Shown here one piece after another: positions 45,496 through 52,607 of a stretch of DNA of 64,000 bases; position 1 is the stretch's first letter, and the number at the start of each line of letters is the position of its first letter. Made by a program: the position numbers and the translations under genes. The stretch is taken from contig NZ_JBAKFX010000018.1 of NCBI RefSeq assembly GCF_037577855.1, forward strand, positions 1 through 64,000, written 5' to 3'. The stretch is from Dethiothermospora halolimnae (lineage in GTDB: Bacteria; Bacillota; Clostridia; Tissierellales; VENL01). The notes beneath the pieces were generated by a model. The model saw only the letters and a list, made by a program, of their open reading frames with translations. It was not told the origin of the DNA and did not search any database.

Positions 45496-45714
45496 ATGAC
45501 ATTAGGAGATATAAAAAATGGAGACCATATTCGCATATTAAATATACCCGATGAAAAGGTAAGAGCTCAAGCATTTAGGTTTGGGATATCGGAAGGTGCA
45601 TCTGTAGTTTGTATTGAGAAAATACCCAAGGGACCAGTTATATTGAAAAAGAATCTACAGGAATTAGCTATAGGAAGAAGATTAGCCGAAAAAATAACAG
45701 TAGAAATGGTATAG
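45496..45714 (+). CDS. feoA: Ferrous iron transport accessory protein FeoA
   Basis: 72 residues, SH3-like FeoA domain (MTLGDIKNGDHIRILNI, AFRFGISEGASVVCIEKIPKGPVILKKN, ELAIGRRLAEKI). A cytoplasmic partner needed for FeoB activity. ATG 45496 is preferred over TTG 45493 for spacing to GAGGAGG. Twenty nt before feoB. Confidence 0.93.
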   Translation: MTLGDIKNGDHIRILNIPDEKVRAQAFRFGISEGASVVCIEKIPKGPVILKKNLQELAIGRRLAEKITVEMV

Positions 45715-45734
45715 TTTTTTAAGGAGGTTTAAAA

Positions 45735-47588
45735 ATGGATTGTTGTAATATTAGTCATCAGATAGATATTCCAAAAGGAGCTAAAAAAATTGTTTTAACT
45801 GGAAATCCCAATGTAGGGAAATCCATATTTTTCAATTCCTTTACGGGTGTTTACGTAGATGTTTCCAATTATCCTGGGACAACCCTTGATATAAGTTCAG
45901 GAAAATATAATGATGATGTTGTCATTGATACTCCAGGAGTATATGGAGTTTCTTCATTTAATGATGAAGAAATAGTTGCTAGGGATGCTATTGCATCGGC
46001 TGACGTTGTAGTAAATGTTGTGGATGCAGTTCATCTAGAGCGGGATTTGTTTTTGACTCAGCAGGTTATTGATATGGGAATACCGGTTATAGTGGCATTA
46101 AATATGATGGATGAGGCCCAGAAAAATGGATTGGATATCGACATAAAAAAATTAAGTAAAGAACTGGGAGTACCTATAATACCTACTATAGCTCCAAAGG
46201 GAGAAGGTTTAGAAGAAGTAAAGGAAAGTGTTAATAAAGCTAAAGTGGGAACCAGTAGTCTGAAGCTAGATAAGAAGATGGATGGATTAATAGCCCAAAA
46301 CATAAGAAAATCTGAAGCCATGTTAATTCTTGAGGGAGATCCCCATGTTGCGGAAAAGAACAACATTAGTCCAATGGACTTTAGGGAAGAAATTTATAAA
46401 GGCAGAAGAGAAAGAGTAAATGAAATTATAGATAAGGTTGTAAAGGAAACAAAATCAGGAAATAGCTTTAAAACTAAACTTGGAAGATTAATGGTAAAAC
46501 CTATAACAGGTATACCAATGCTATTAATATCATTATATTTATTATATCAATTTGTTGGTGTGTTTATAGCCCAGACTGTAGTTGGCATAACTGAAGAAAC
46601 ATTTTTTATAGAAAAATATGAACCCTTTATAACAGGAATAGTTACTAAGTTTGTAGATGCAACTTCTTTAGTGGGAGAATTATTGGTAGGAGAGTTTGGT
46701 CTACTTACTATGGCGGTTACTTATACATTTGGTTTATTACTACCCCTTGTTATAGGATTCTATTTTTTCTTAGGTTTATTAGAAGACTCGGGGTATATGC
46801 CTAGAATAGCAGCCTTAGTTGATAGAATGCTAACTAAACTTGGGTTAAATGGTAGGGCTATTATTCCTATGCTACTTGGTTTTGGCTGTGTAACTATGGC
46901 TACCATAACTACTAGATTACTTGGTTCTAAAAGGGAAAGGATTATTGCAGTATTTTTATTAGGCCTTGCTATTCCATGTTCAGCCCAGTTAGGGGTAATA
47001 GCGGGACTTATAGCACCTCTAGGAGCAAAATTCTTTATTATATATGTATTAGCTATATTTATTGTATATGTGTTAGCAGGTACCTTGTTAAACAAAGTTT
47101 TACCGGGAGAGTCAACTGATCTGTTAATAGATTTACCACCATTAAGATTACCTAGGTTAACCAATGTTCTTAAAAAGACATATATTAAATCTTTATCTTT
47201 TATAAAGGAAGCTGGTCCTATATTTGCAATTGGAGCTGTTGTAATAACACTAATGTCTAGATTTGGAATATTAGAAGCAATACAAGATGCTGTTGCTCCT
47301 ATAACTACTGGATGGTTAGGTCTTCCTAAAGAAGCGGCAACCGCATTTATTATGGGTATAGTAAGACGTGACTTTGGTGCTGCAGGCTTAAGTGCTTTAT
47401 CAATGAGTCCAGCTCAAACAGTTGTATCATTAATAACTATAACACTATTTGTACCTTGTATAGCTGCTATGATGATAATGATAAAGGAAAGAAGTTGGAA
47501 AGAATCATTAGTAATATGGTTTGGAAGTTGGATCACAGCATTTGTAACGGGAGGTATTGTAGCTAAGTTATTTCTTTTGATACCATAA
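45735..47588 (+). CDS. feoB: Ferrous iron transporter FeoB
   Basis: 617 residues. N-terminal G domain (GNPNVGKS at 23-30, VDTPG-like VIDTPGVY, LNMMDEA), a GDI-like spacer, then about nine membrane helices with the two gate motifs (IPCSAQLGV, FVPCIAAMM) each carrying the conserved cysteine. Imports Fe2+ with GTP hydrolysis. Slightly shorter than the E. coli protein because the C-terminal tail is absent. Under the Fur-like operator upstream. Confidence 0.96.
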   Translation: MDCCNISHQIDIPKGAKKIVLTGNPNVGKSIFFNSFTGVYVDVSNYPGTTLDISSGKYNDDVVIDTPGVYGVSSFNDEEIVARDAIASADVVVNVVDAVHLERDLFLTQQVIDMGIPVIVALNMMDEAQKNGLDIDIKKLSKELGVPIIPTIAPKGEGLEEVKESVNKAKVGTSSLKLDKKMDGLIAQNIRKSEAMLILEGDPHVAEKNNISPMDFREEIYKGRRERVNEIIDKVVKETKSGNSFKTKLGRLMVKPITGIPMLLISLYLLYQFVGVFIAQTVVGITEETFFIEKYEPFITGIVTKFVDATSLVGELLVGEFGLLTMAVTYTFGLLLPLVIGFYFFLGLLEDSGYMPRIAALVDRMLTKLGLNGRAIIPMLLGFGCVTMATITTRLLGSKRERIIAVFLLGLAIPCSAQLGVIAGLIAPLGAKFFIIYVLAIFIVYVLAGTLLNKVLPGESTDLLIDLPPLRLPRLTNVLKKTYIKSLSFIKEAGPIFAIGAVVITLMSRFGILEAIQDAVAPITTGWLGLPKEAATAFIMGIVRRDFGAAGLSALSMSPAQTVVSLITITLFVPCIAAMMIMIKERSWKESLVIWFGSWITAFVTGGIVAKLFLLIP

Positions 47589-47601
47589 AGGAGATGTTAT
47601 T

Positions 47602-47742
47602 GTGGGTTGTAATACAGATAAAGGCATAAGAATATGTTCTCAATGTAAGTATGAAATAAAAGATCCTAAGGCTATAAGATGTCCAAGATGTTTTAAAATA
47701 CTACTAAAAAAATGTTCGGAATGTAAAGGTTGTAGTTTTTAA
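47602..47742 (+). CDS. Small cysteine-rich zinc-ribbon protein behind feoB
   Basis: 46 residues with four CxxC-type pairs: ICSQC, RCPRC, KCSEC and CKGC, plus Cys3. GTG 47602 is set by AAAGGAGATGTTATT. It starts 13 nt after feoB and lies before the operon terminator, so it is co-expressed. Probably a metal-binding accessory protein with the position of FeoC, but without FeoC-like winged helix; function inferred. Confidence 0.75.
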   Translation: MGCNTDKGIRICSQCKYEIKDPKAIRCPRCFKILLKKCSECKGCSF

Positions 47743-47775
47743 GAAATTTAATATAGTACGTTTTTCAATAACATA

Positions 47776-47806
47776 AAAACATGGATATTAATATCCATGT
47801 TTTTTT
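47776..47806 (+). terminator. Terminator of the feo operon
   Basis: AAAACATGGATATT / AATATCCATGTTTT, a 14-bp perfect stem without spacer, followed by TTTT. Confidence 0.85.
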
Positions 47807-47809
47807 ATG

Positions 47810-48360
47810 TTATTTAATTCATAGATTTTAATCCTTTGCTGATGAACTTGAAACTAAAATACCATAATTTAAAAATTTTATGATTACAATTGTATAGAGT
47901 AAATATACATAAGCTTAGTACGAAATTTTTACATCGTCAGGTGTAAATAACAAATGTTTTACTTTAAGTATGATATAATGACAAAATTATTCACTAAATA
48001 AAGGGTAAATAGATATATTTGGTGAATATAATAAATAATAACAAAAAACAGTTGGATAAAGTTACTGATTAATATTTATAACTAAATATTAAAATATATA
48101 AATGAAAGGGGCGATTATAATGGGAATATTGTGAATATTGCAATAAGTTGATAAAAATACAGAGAATATAAAATGAAATTTAAAAATCCAGAAATAATTA
48201 AATGTACCAATCGATGTAGTATTGATTATAAAGTAGGGCGACGAAGGGGGAATTCATGTTGATATGGATTTTGTCTTCGTTTGTTTTTTATTAGAATTAT
48301 TATTTAGAAAACCAGAAATATAAAAACAAATAGAAAAAATTTAAATAAGTATATGGTAAT
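47810..48360. other. Intergenic region with possible small RNA
   Basis: AT-rich spacer of the feo/tail junction. AAAGGGGCG precedes a 4-codon ORF at 48120, and a hairpin ACGAAG (48241-48246) / CTTCGT (48285-48290) followed by TTGTTTTTT looks like a terminator with a large loop. It may hold an untranslated RNA of roughly 48050-48300; no known RNA class matches. No integrase or att site seen. Confidence 0.35.
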
Positions 48361-48363
48361 TAA

Positions 48364-48392
48364 TTGAATAATAAAATCATTAATGATATAAT
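48364..48392 (+). promoter_or_regulatory. Sigma-A promoter of the tail (tailocin) operon
   Basis: TTGAAT (48364-48369) and TATAAT (48387-48392) with a 17-bp spacer. Predicted start near 48399, directly at the LexA box. About 180 nt of leader follow before the first gene. Confidence 0.75.
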
Positions 48393-48400
48393 ATTATTAC

Positions 48401-48414
48401 CGAACAAACGTTCG
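48401..48414. promoter_or_regulatory. LexA (DinR/SOS) box
   Basis: CGAACAAACGTTCG matches the Gram-positive LexA consensus CGAACRNRYGTTYC at all defined positions except the last base, and is flanked by one more complementary pair (CCGAAC...GTTCGG). It lies 8 bp after the -10 box, where bound LexA would block initiation. Indicates SOS induction of the tail operon. Confidence 0.8.
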
Positions 48415-48573
48415 GAAAAAAGGAACATTTACTGAACACTTTTACTGAAGAATTAGATGTTAATATTGTATTATGAGTAAAGTATATAATTACATTTAAG
48501 TATTAATTTGAGGCTAATTATTATATATACAATTTTTATAAATAGGTTTTATTAAAAAAAGGGGGAAGTACTT

Positions 48574-49083
48574 ATGAATAAAAAGTTACTAAGGGAAGCA
48601 GACAAATGGTTAAAGGAATATAAAAAAAATAAAGAATTTTATAATTTACTGTGTGAAGATATAGAATTTGCTGAGAAAAATTTAATAGCAGAAGATAAAT
48701 TAAAGGGGATATCCTATGATGGAATACGAGTTTCAAAGACCAATGTGGTAAGTAGACAAGTAGAAGAACAGGTTGTTAGGATATTTGAAAATTTAGAACA
48801 GAAAAAGATCTATAGAGATTCATTAGAATATGTTCTACATAGAACAGAAAAAGCTATTGAATGTCTTGGAGAAGAGGAGAGAAAGCTAATTAAATTAAGG
48901 TATTTAAATAGGGAAAGCCTTTCGTGGCAACAGGTAGCATTTAGGTTAAATAGGTCGGTTGATAATGTTAAGGGGAAACTTAAAAATAGGAGTCTAAGGG
49001 AATTTGTAAATATATATTGGGGAAGATCTTATAAAGATTTTTTACAAGAGAACACAAGGGGGACACTTTTAAAGGAAAAATAA
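48574..49083 (+). CDS. Sigma-70 region 4-like / ArpU-type phage regulator
   Basis: 169 residues, basic, helical. The C-terminal half (LGEEERKLIKLRYLNRESLSWQQVAFRLNRSVDNVKGKLKN) looks like the region-4 HTH of sigma factors and of phage late-gene activators (ArpU/XpF type). First gene behind the LexA-controlled promoter and the probable positive regulator of the late tail genes. Ribosome binding site GGGGGAAG. Confidence 0.75.
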   Translation: MNKKLLREADKWLKEYKKNKEFYNLLCEDIEFAEKNLIAEDKLKGISYDGIRVSKTNVVSRQVEEQVVRIFENLEQKKIYRDSLEYVLHRTEKAIECLGEEERKLIKLRYLNRESLSWQQVAFRLNRSVDNVKGKLKNRSLREFVNIYWGRSYKDFLQENTRGTLLKEK

Positions 49084-49138
49084 GTGTTAATATATTATTG
49101 TAAGAAGTTATATATAAAACTTCGAGCACCCCTCCAAA

Positions 49139-49172
49139 GAGGCAGTCAGTTTATTGGCTGTCTTTTTTCTTT
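49139..49172 (+). terminator. Terminator after the regulator
   Basis: GGCAGTCA pairs with TTGGCTGTC (with G-U pairs), followed by TTTTTTC. It would separate regulator and structural genes unless read through. Confidence 0.65.
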
Positions 49173-49201
49173 GGAAATTATTATTAAAAGAAGGTGTAAC
49201 A

Positions 49202-49339
49202 ATGAGGAAAAAGACAAAAATCAGAAAAAGTATATTAGAAAAATCACAATGTAATAATTGTGTTTGGTTAAATCGTGTGGATGAAAAACATGTTTTATGT
49301 CCCTTTAATAACTGTATTAAAAAATGGCTTGGTAAATAA
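49202..49339 (+). CDS. Small cysteine-containing protein of the tail cluster
   Basis: 45 residues (MRKKTKIRKSILEKSQCNNCVWLNRVDEKHVLCPFNNCIKK), with CxxC...CPFxxC zinc-binding spacing. ATG 49202 follows GAAGGTG; the upstream frame runs through the terminator and is not translated. Comparable small zinc proteins occur in phage late regions. Function unknown. Confidence 0.7.
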   Translation: MRKKTKIRKSILEKSQCNNCVWLNRVDEKHVLCPFNNCIKKWLGK

Positions 49340-49387
49340 AAATTTTTAAAAATAAAGCTTAAACTCTGTAAAGGAGGTGACAGATCA

Positions 49388-49429
49388 ATGGATATTATAA
49401 ACTTATTTTTTATTGATGAATATGGTTGA
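49388..49429 (+). CDS. Thirteen-codon mini-ORF with perfect ribosome binding site
   Basis: AAAGGAGGTGA precedes ATG at 49388 by 7 nt; the peptide is MDIINLFFIDEYG. The initiation site is the strongest of the region, far better than that of the next gene. It may be a leader peptide or remnant of a degraded gene. Low confidence as a protein. Confidence 0.3.
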   Translation: MDIINLFFIDEYG

Positions 49430-49471
49430 TTATAGCTTTTAGTAAAATATTGGCATATAGGAAGTGATTAT

Positions 49472-49930
49472 ATGATAACTGAAGAGTTAGAAAGCATAAT
49501 AAGATTTATGTCTGATAGACATAAATTAAAGGTGTATAGAAACAGATTAGATAAAAAAATAATTAAGCCCTGTGTTTTTTATCCTATACCCAAAATAGAG
49601 AGTAAATACTTATCTTCATCGGAATATAGAAATGACTATATTTGGTGTATTAGGTTCTATGATGGTGTAGATAAAAAGGTGGATAAAAGCATCTATGATA
49701 CTGTAATCTCTATTTACACTGATATTGTTGAAAATAAAAACTTAATACCAATTTACTATAAGGAAGAATTAACTGAAGATAGTATAACTATACAAAAGGT
49801 TGAAATTGAAGAGTTGAAAAATGAAGTTATAGTATTAAGGCTTCATTGGACTTCTTTTTATCAGTATGAAAGGGATACAGTTGATAAAATTGAGAAATTT
49901 AATTTTGATAGTGATATTAAAGATAATTGA
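49472..49930 (+). CDS. Phage tail terminator-like protein (XkdJ/DUF6838 position)
   Basis: 152 residues, no membrane segment, mixed alpha/beta (KPCVFYPIPKIESKYLSSSEYRNDYIWCIRFYDGVD). Position immediately upstream of the sheath gene and size fit the tail terminator family of PBSX-like elements. It would cap the sheath/tube at the head-proximal end. Assignment rests mostly on gene order. Confidence 0.6.
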   Translation: MITEELESIIRFMSDRHKLKVYRNRLDKKIIKPCVFYPIPKIESKYLSSSEYRNDYIWCIRFYDGVDKKVDKSIYDTVISIYTDIVENKNLIPIYYKEELTEDSITIQKVEIEELKNEVIVLRLHWTSFYQYERDTVDKIEKFNFDSDIKDN

Positions 49931-49976
49931 AAAAAACAAAAATAAAAGATTCATTCAAGAAAGGGGAAGATAGATA

Positions 49977-51344
49977 ATGCCAGGTGGTACATTTAATCCA
50001 TTAGTAGGTAAAGTAAGACCAGGAATGTATATGAACTTTGAAGCTGTTACTCAAGATAGAATCAAGTCTCAAGAGAGGGGTACTGTTTTAATGCCACTAC
50101 CCAATGCTAAATGGGGACCAGCAAAAGAGTTTATAACCATAACAGACCCATCGGAAACATATGATTTACTAGGATATGATATAAATGATAAAGAAATGTT
50201 ATTAATTAAAGAAGCATTTAAAAACTGTAAGAAGGTTATAGCTTATGTATTAGCAGAAGGAGAAAAGGCTAAAGCTAGGGTAGGAGATTTAGAGATTACA
50301 GCTAAACATGGTGGAGTAAGAGGTAATGATATAAAAATAGTCATAGCTAAAGACTCTAATGATAGTAAAAACGTTATAACATATTTAGGAGATAATATAG
50401 TAGATGAACAAAATGTTAATGGCATATCAGATCTAAAGGATAATAGATTTGTAGAATTTACTAAAGGAGAAGTTTTGCCAGCTAAAAATTCAGTAGAAAA
50501 AACTCTAATGGCTCCAGCAGAGGAGCTTGTGGAAACAGCGGGTACATCCCTTAAAGGGGGAAGTAATGGTGTTTATTCAAACATTGATATTACTGAATTT
50601 TTAAGTGAAAGTGAAACCCAATTCTTTGATTGTATAGCTTTTCCTATAGAAGATCCTTCGTATCAGTCAAGTTTTAAAACAAAATTAGAGTATTTTAGAG
50701 ATGAAATAGGGAAAAAAGTTATGGGTGTTACTTCTAACTATGATGGAGACTTAGAGGGACTTATAAATGTTGTAAATGGAGTAGTTTTAAATGATGGAAC
50801 TAAACTTTCTGCAAGAGAAGCCGTTGCATGGGTAGCAGGAGCAACATCAGGAGCCAACATAAATGAATCCTTAACCCATAAGGTATATCAAGATGCGGTG
50901 GATGTTAATCCAAGATTAAAACATGACCAAATAGTTGAAGGGCTACAAAAAGGTTATTTTATATTCACAAATACTGGAGATAAAGTGATTGTAGAGCAGG
51001 ACAGAAATAGTTTAACTACATTAAGTGCTAAAAAGACTAAAAAGTGGACTAAGAATAGACCCCTTAGGGTTATGGATGCAATAAACAATGACTTATTAAA
51101 AAGTTTCAATGGTACCTATGCAGGTAAATTGGATAATAATGATGATGGACATAGTATAGCTAAAGCTTTAATAACAAAATATTTAACAGCATTACAAGAT
51201 GTTAATGCTATTAGAAACTTAAATAAAGAGAATGATGTTATTATTGATAAAGAATTATCGGTAGGAGATGAGTTATATGCAGATATAGCTGTTCAACCTA
51301 TGGATGCAGCAGAAAAATTCTATTTCACAGTGAAAGTTCGATAG
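49977..51344 (+). CDS. Contractile tail sheath protein (XkdK-like)
   Basis: 455 residues. MPGGTFNPLVGKVRPGMYMNFE is the typical N-terminus of Firmicute sheath proteins, with a middle AREAVAWVAGATSGANINESLTHK and C-terminal VMDAINNDLLKSFNGTYAGKLDNNDDG. It forms the outer contractile cylinder of an R-type tail. GGGGAAGA ribosome binding site. Confidence 0.93.
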   Translation: MPGGTFNPLVGKVRPGMYMNFEAVTQDRIKSQERGTVLMPLPNAKWGPAKEFITITDPSETYDLLGYDINDKEMLLIKEAFKNCKKVIAYVLAEGEKAKARVGDLEITAKHGGVRGNDIKIVIAKDSNDSKNVITYLGDNIVDEQNVNGISDLKDNRFVEFTKGEVLPAKNSVEKTLMAPAEELVETAGTSLKGGSNGVYSNIDITEFLSESETQFFDCIAFPIEDPSYQSSFKTKLEYFRDEIGKKVMGVTSNYDGDLEGLINVVNGVVLNDGTKLSAREAVAWVAGATSGANINESLTHKVYQDAVDVNPRLKHDQIVEGLQKGYFIFTNTGDKVIVEQDRNSLTTLSAKKTKKWTKNRPLRVMDAINNDLLKSFNGTYAGKLDNNDDGHSIAKALITKYLTALQDVNAIRNLNKENDVIIDKELSVGDELYADIAVQPMDAAEKFYFTVKVR

Positions 51345-51356
51345 GAGGTATAAATA

Positions 51357-51794
51357 ATGGGAATTTATTCAGGTAGACATACAATATCAGCAAGGGAAGG
51401 TAGAGCTTTTTCAGACGGTGAAGAAATCTTAAATATGATAAAATTTGAGATTAAAGCTGAAAAAATTAAGGTGGAATTACCTATAGTAGGTAGAAGAACT
51501 AAAAGTAACAAAACAGTTGGAATAAAATATACAGGAACAATAACACAGTATAAGAAAAGTAGTGCTTTTGCTAAGATGATTCAAGAGTTTAAAGAAACAG
51601 GAAAAGATGTATATTTCGATATGCAAGGGGTATTAGAAGACCCATCAAGTGAACTAGGAGCAGAGCGTATAGTGGCTATAGGTTGTAATATAGATAGTGC
51701 AACTTTAATAAACATAGACATTGAAAGTGATGATGTTGTTAAGGAAGAAATACCTTTTACAATTGAAGATGTAGAGATACAACAGGCTATTTAA
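51357..51794 (+). CDS. Tail tube protein (XkdM-like)
   Basis: 145 residues: MGIYSGRHTISAREGRAFSDGEEILNM start and VELPIVGRRTKSNKTVGIKYTGTITQYK core of the phage tail tube (XkdM) family. Builds the inner tube through which the tail pierces the target. Twelve nt after the sheath gene. Confidence 0.93.
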   Translation: MGIYSGRHTISAREGRAFSDGEEILNMIKFEIKAEKIKVELPIVGRRTKSNKTVGIKYTGTITQYKKSSAFAKMIQEFKETGKDVYFDMQGVLEDPSSELGAERIVAIGCNIDSATLINIDIESDDVVKEEIPFTIEDVEIQQAI

Positions 51795-51796
51795 GT

Positions 51797-51965
51797 GATA
51801 GTTGAGAATGGAGAATTGAGAGTGGAAAGTAAGTGGGAGAAGTGGTTTATACCACTTTTCTTCATTTATAAACTTAAACCCAATAAAATTTTAGTTTTTT
51901 CGGATTGATAATCTCCATCTAATTTAAATAATTATTAGTTGCTGGGGGATTCGTAATCCCCCAGC
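51797..51965. repeat. Composite repeat with palindrome (copy 5) inside the tail operon
   Basis: AGTTGAGAATGGAGAATTGAG words, an AAGTGG/CCACTT hairpin (about 51832-51857) and GCTGGGGGATT-CGT-AATCCCCCAGC (51941-51965), identical in core to the copy at 30941. It fills the 211-nt gap between tube and chaperone genes, which elsewhere in the operon are nearly contiguous. Confidence 0.85.
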
Positions 51966-52005
51966 TAATTTAAATTAAAAATGAAATTAAAAGAGGAGGA
52001 TTAAA

Positions 52006-52443
52006 ATGACAAATAAAAATACTAGAGATTTAAGTTTCTTTATGAAAGGTAAAGCAAATGAAGCGATGACCAGGGAAGTAATTATATCAAAAAGATATAC
52101 TGATGAAAATGGAAATCCTATTCCAGTTTTATTAAAACCAACTACAACAGAAAAGGTTGAAAGATTCCAGAAGGAATGTACCGTAATAAAAGGTAAGGGA
52201 AATGGTGCTAAAGAGGTCGTTGACAATATAAGATTTGCAGGAAAATTAGCAATAGAATGTTGTGTATATCCTGATTTTAAAGATAAAGAGCTTCTTAAGT
52301 CCTACGAATGTGTAGATCCAATTGATTTGATTAAAAAGATATTTAGCCTACCAGGGGAATATGCAGAGTTAATGAATCAAGTTCTTAGTATAAATGGATT
52401 TGATGAAGACTATGAAAAGCTAGTAGAAGATGCAAAAAACTAA
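52006..52443 (+). CDS. Tail assembly chaperone (XkdN-like, G form)
   Basis: 145 residues: SFFMKGKANEAMTREVIISKRYTDENGNPIPVLLKPTT and KDKELLKSYECVDPIDLIKKIFSLPGEYAELMNQVLSINGF are typical of XkdN-type chaperones, which coat the tape measure during tail assembly. It ends GCA-AAA-AAC-TAA, giving a slippery site for a longer G-T fusion with the next small ORF. Confidence 0.88.
   Translation: MTNKNTRDLSFFMKGKANEAMTREVIISKRYTDENGNPIPVLLKPTTTEKVERFQKECTVIKGKGNGAKEVVDNIRFAGKLAIECCVYPDFKDKELLKSYECVDPIDLIKKIFSLPGEYAELMNQVLSINGFDEDYEKLVEDAKN
52434..52440 (+). other. Programmed -1 frameshift site in the tail chaperone genes
   Basis: A AAA AAC lies in frame immediately before the chaperone stop. A -1 slip continues CTA-ATT-AAA-AGC-GGT-GAT-TAT-ATG into the downstream small ORF without a stop. 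This is the G/GT arrangement that is widespread in long-tailed phages. Confidence 0.8.
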
Positions 52444-52460
52444 TTAAAAGCGGTGATTAT

Positions 52461-52604
52461 ATGGCTGTATATAGTCATCGTTTATTTCAGAGGCATCATA
52501 TACTACCCCAAGATTTTTATGAAATGGATGATTGTAAAAAAGCTTTCATTATAGCCTCCGAGCAAATACAAATTGAAGAAGAGAAAAAATTAGATAGGAG
52601 GTGA
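52461..52604 (+). CDS. Tail chaperone extension (T segment)
   Basis: 47 residues from ATG 52461 (MAVYSHRLFQRHHILPQDFYEMDDCKKAFIIASEQIQIEEEKKL). In the -1 frame relative to the chaperone and open through its end. It could be translated alone from a weak site (AAGCGGTGATT) or as the C-terminal part of a fused GT protein of about 199 residues. Binds the tape measure by analogy. Too small for most gene finders. Confidence 0.75.
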   Translation: MAVYSHRLFQRHHILPQDFYEMDDCKKAFIIASEQIQIEEEKKLDRR

Positions 52605-52607
52605 CCT

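Noticed and set aside
48400..48415. TetR-type operator instead of LexA box
   Set aside because: The palindrome could suit a TetR protein, but it matches the LexA consensus at nearly every position, and no tetR gene is near; phage-type genes downstream favour LexA.
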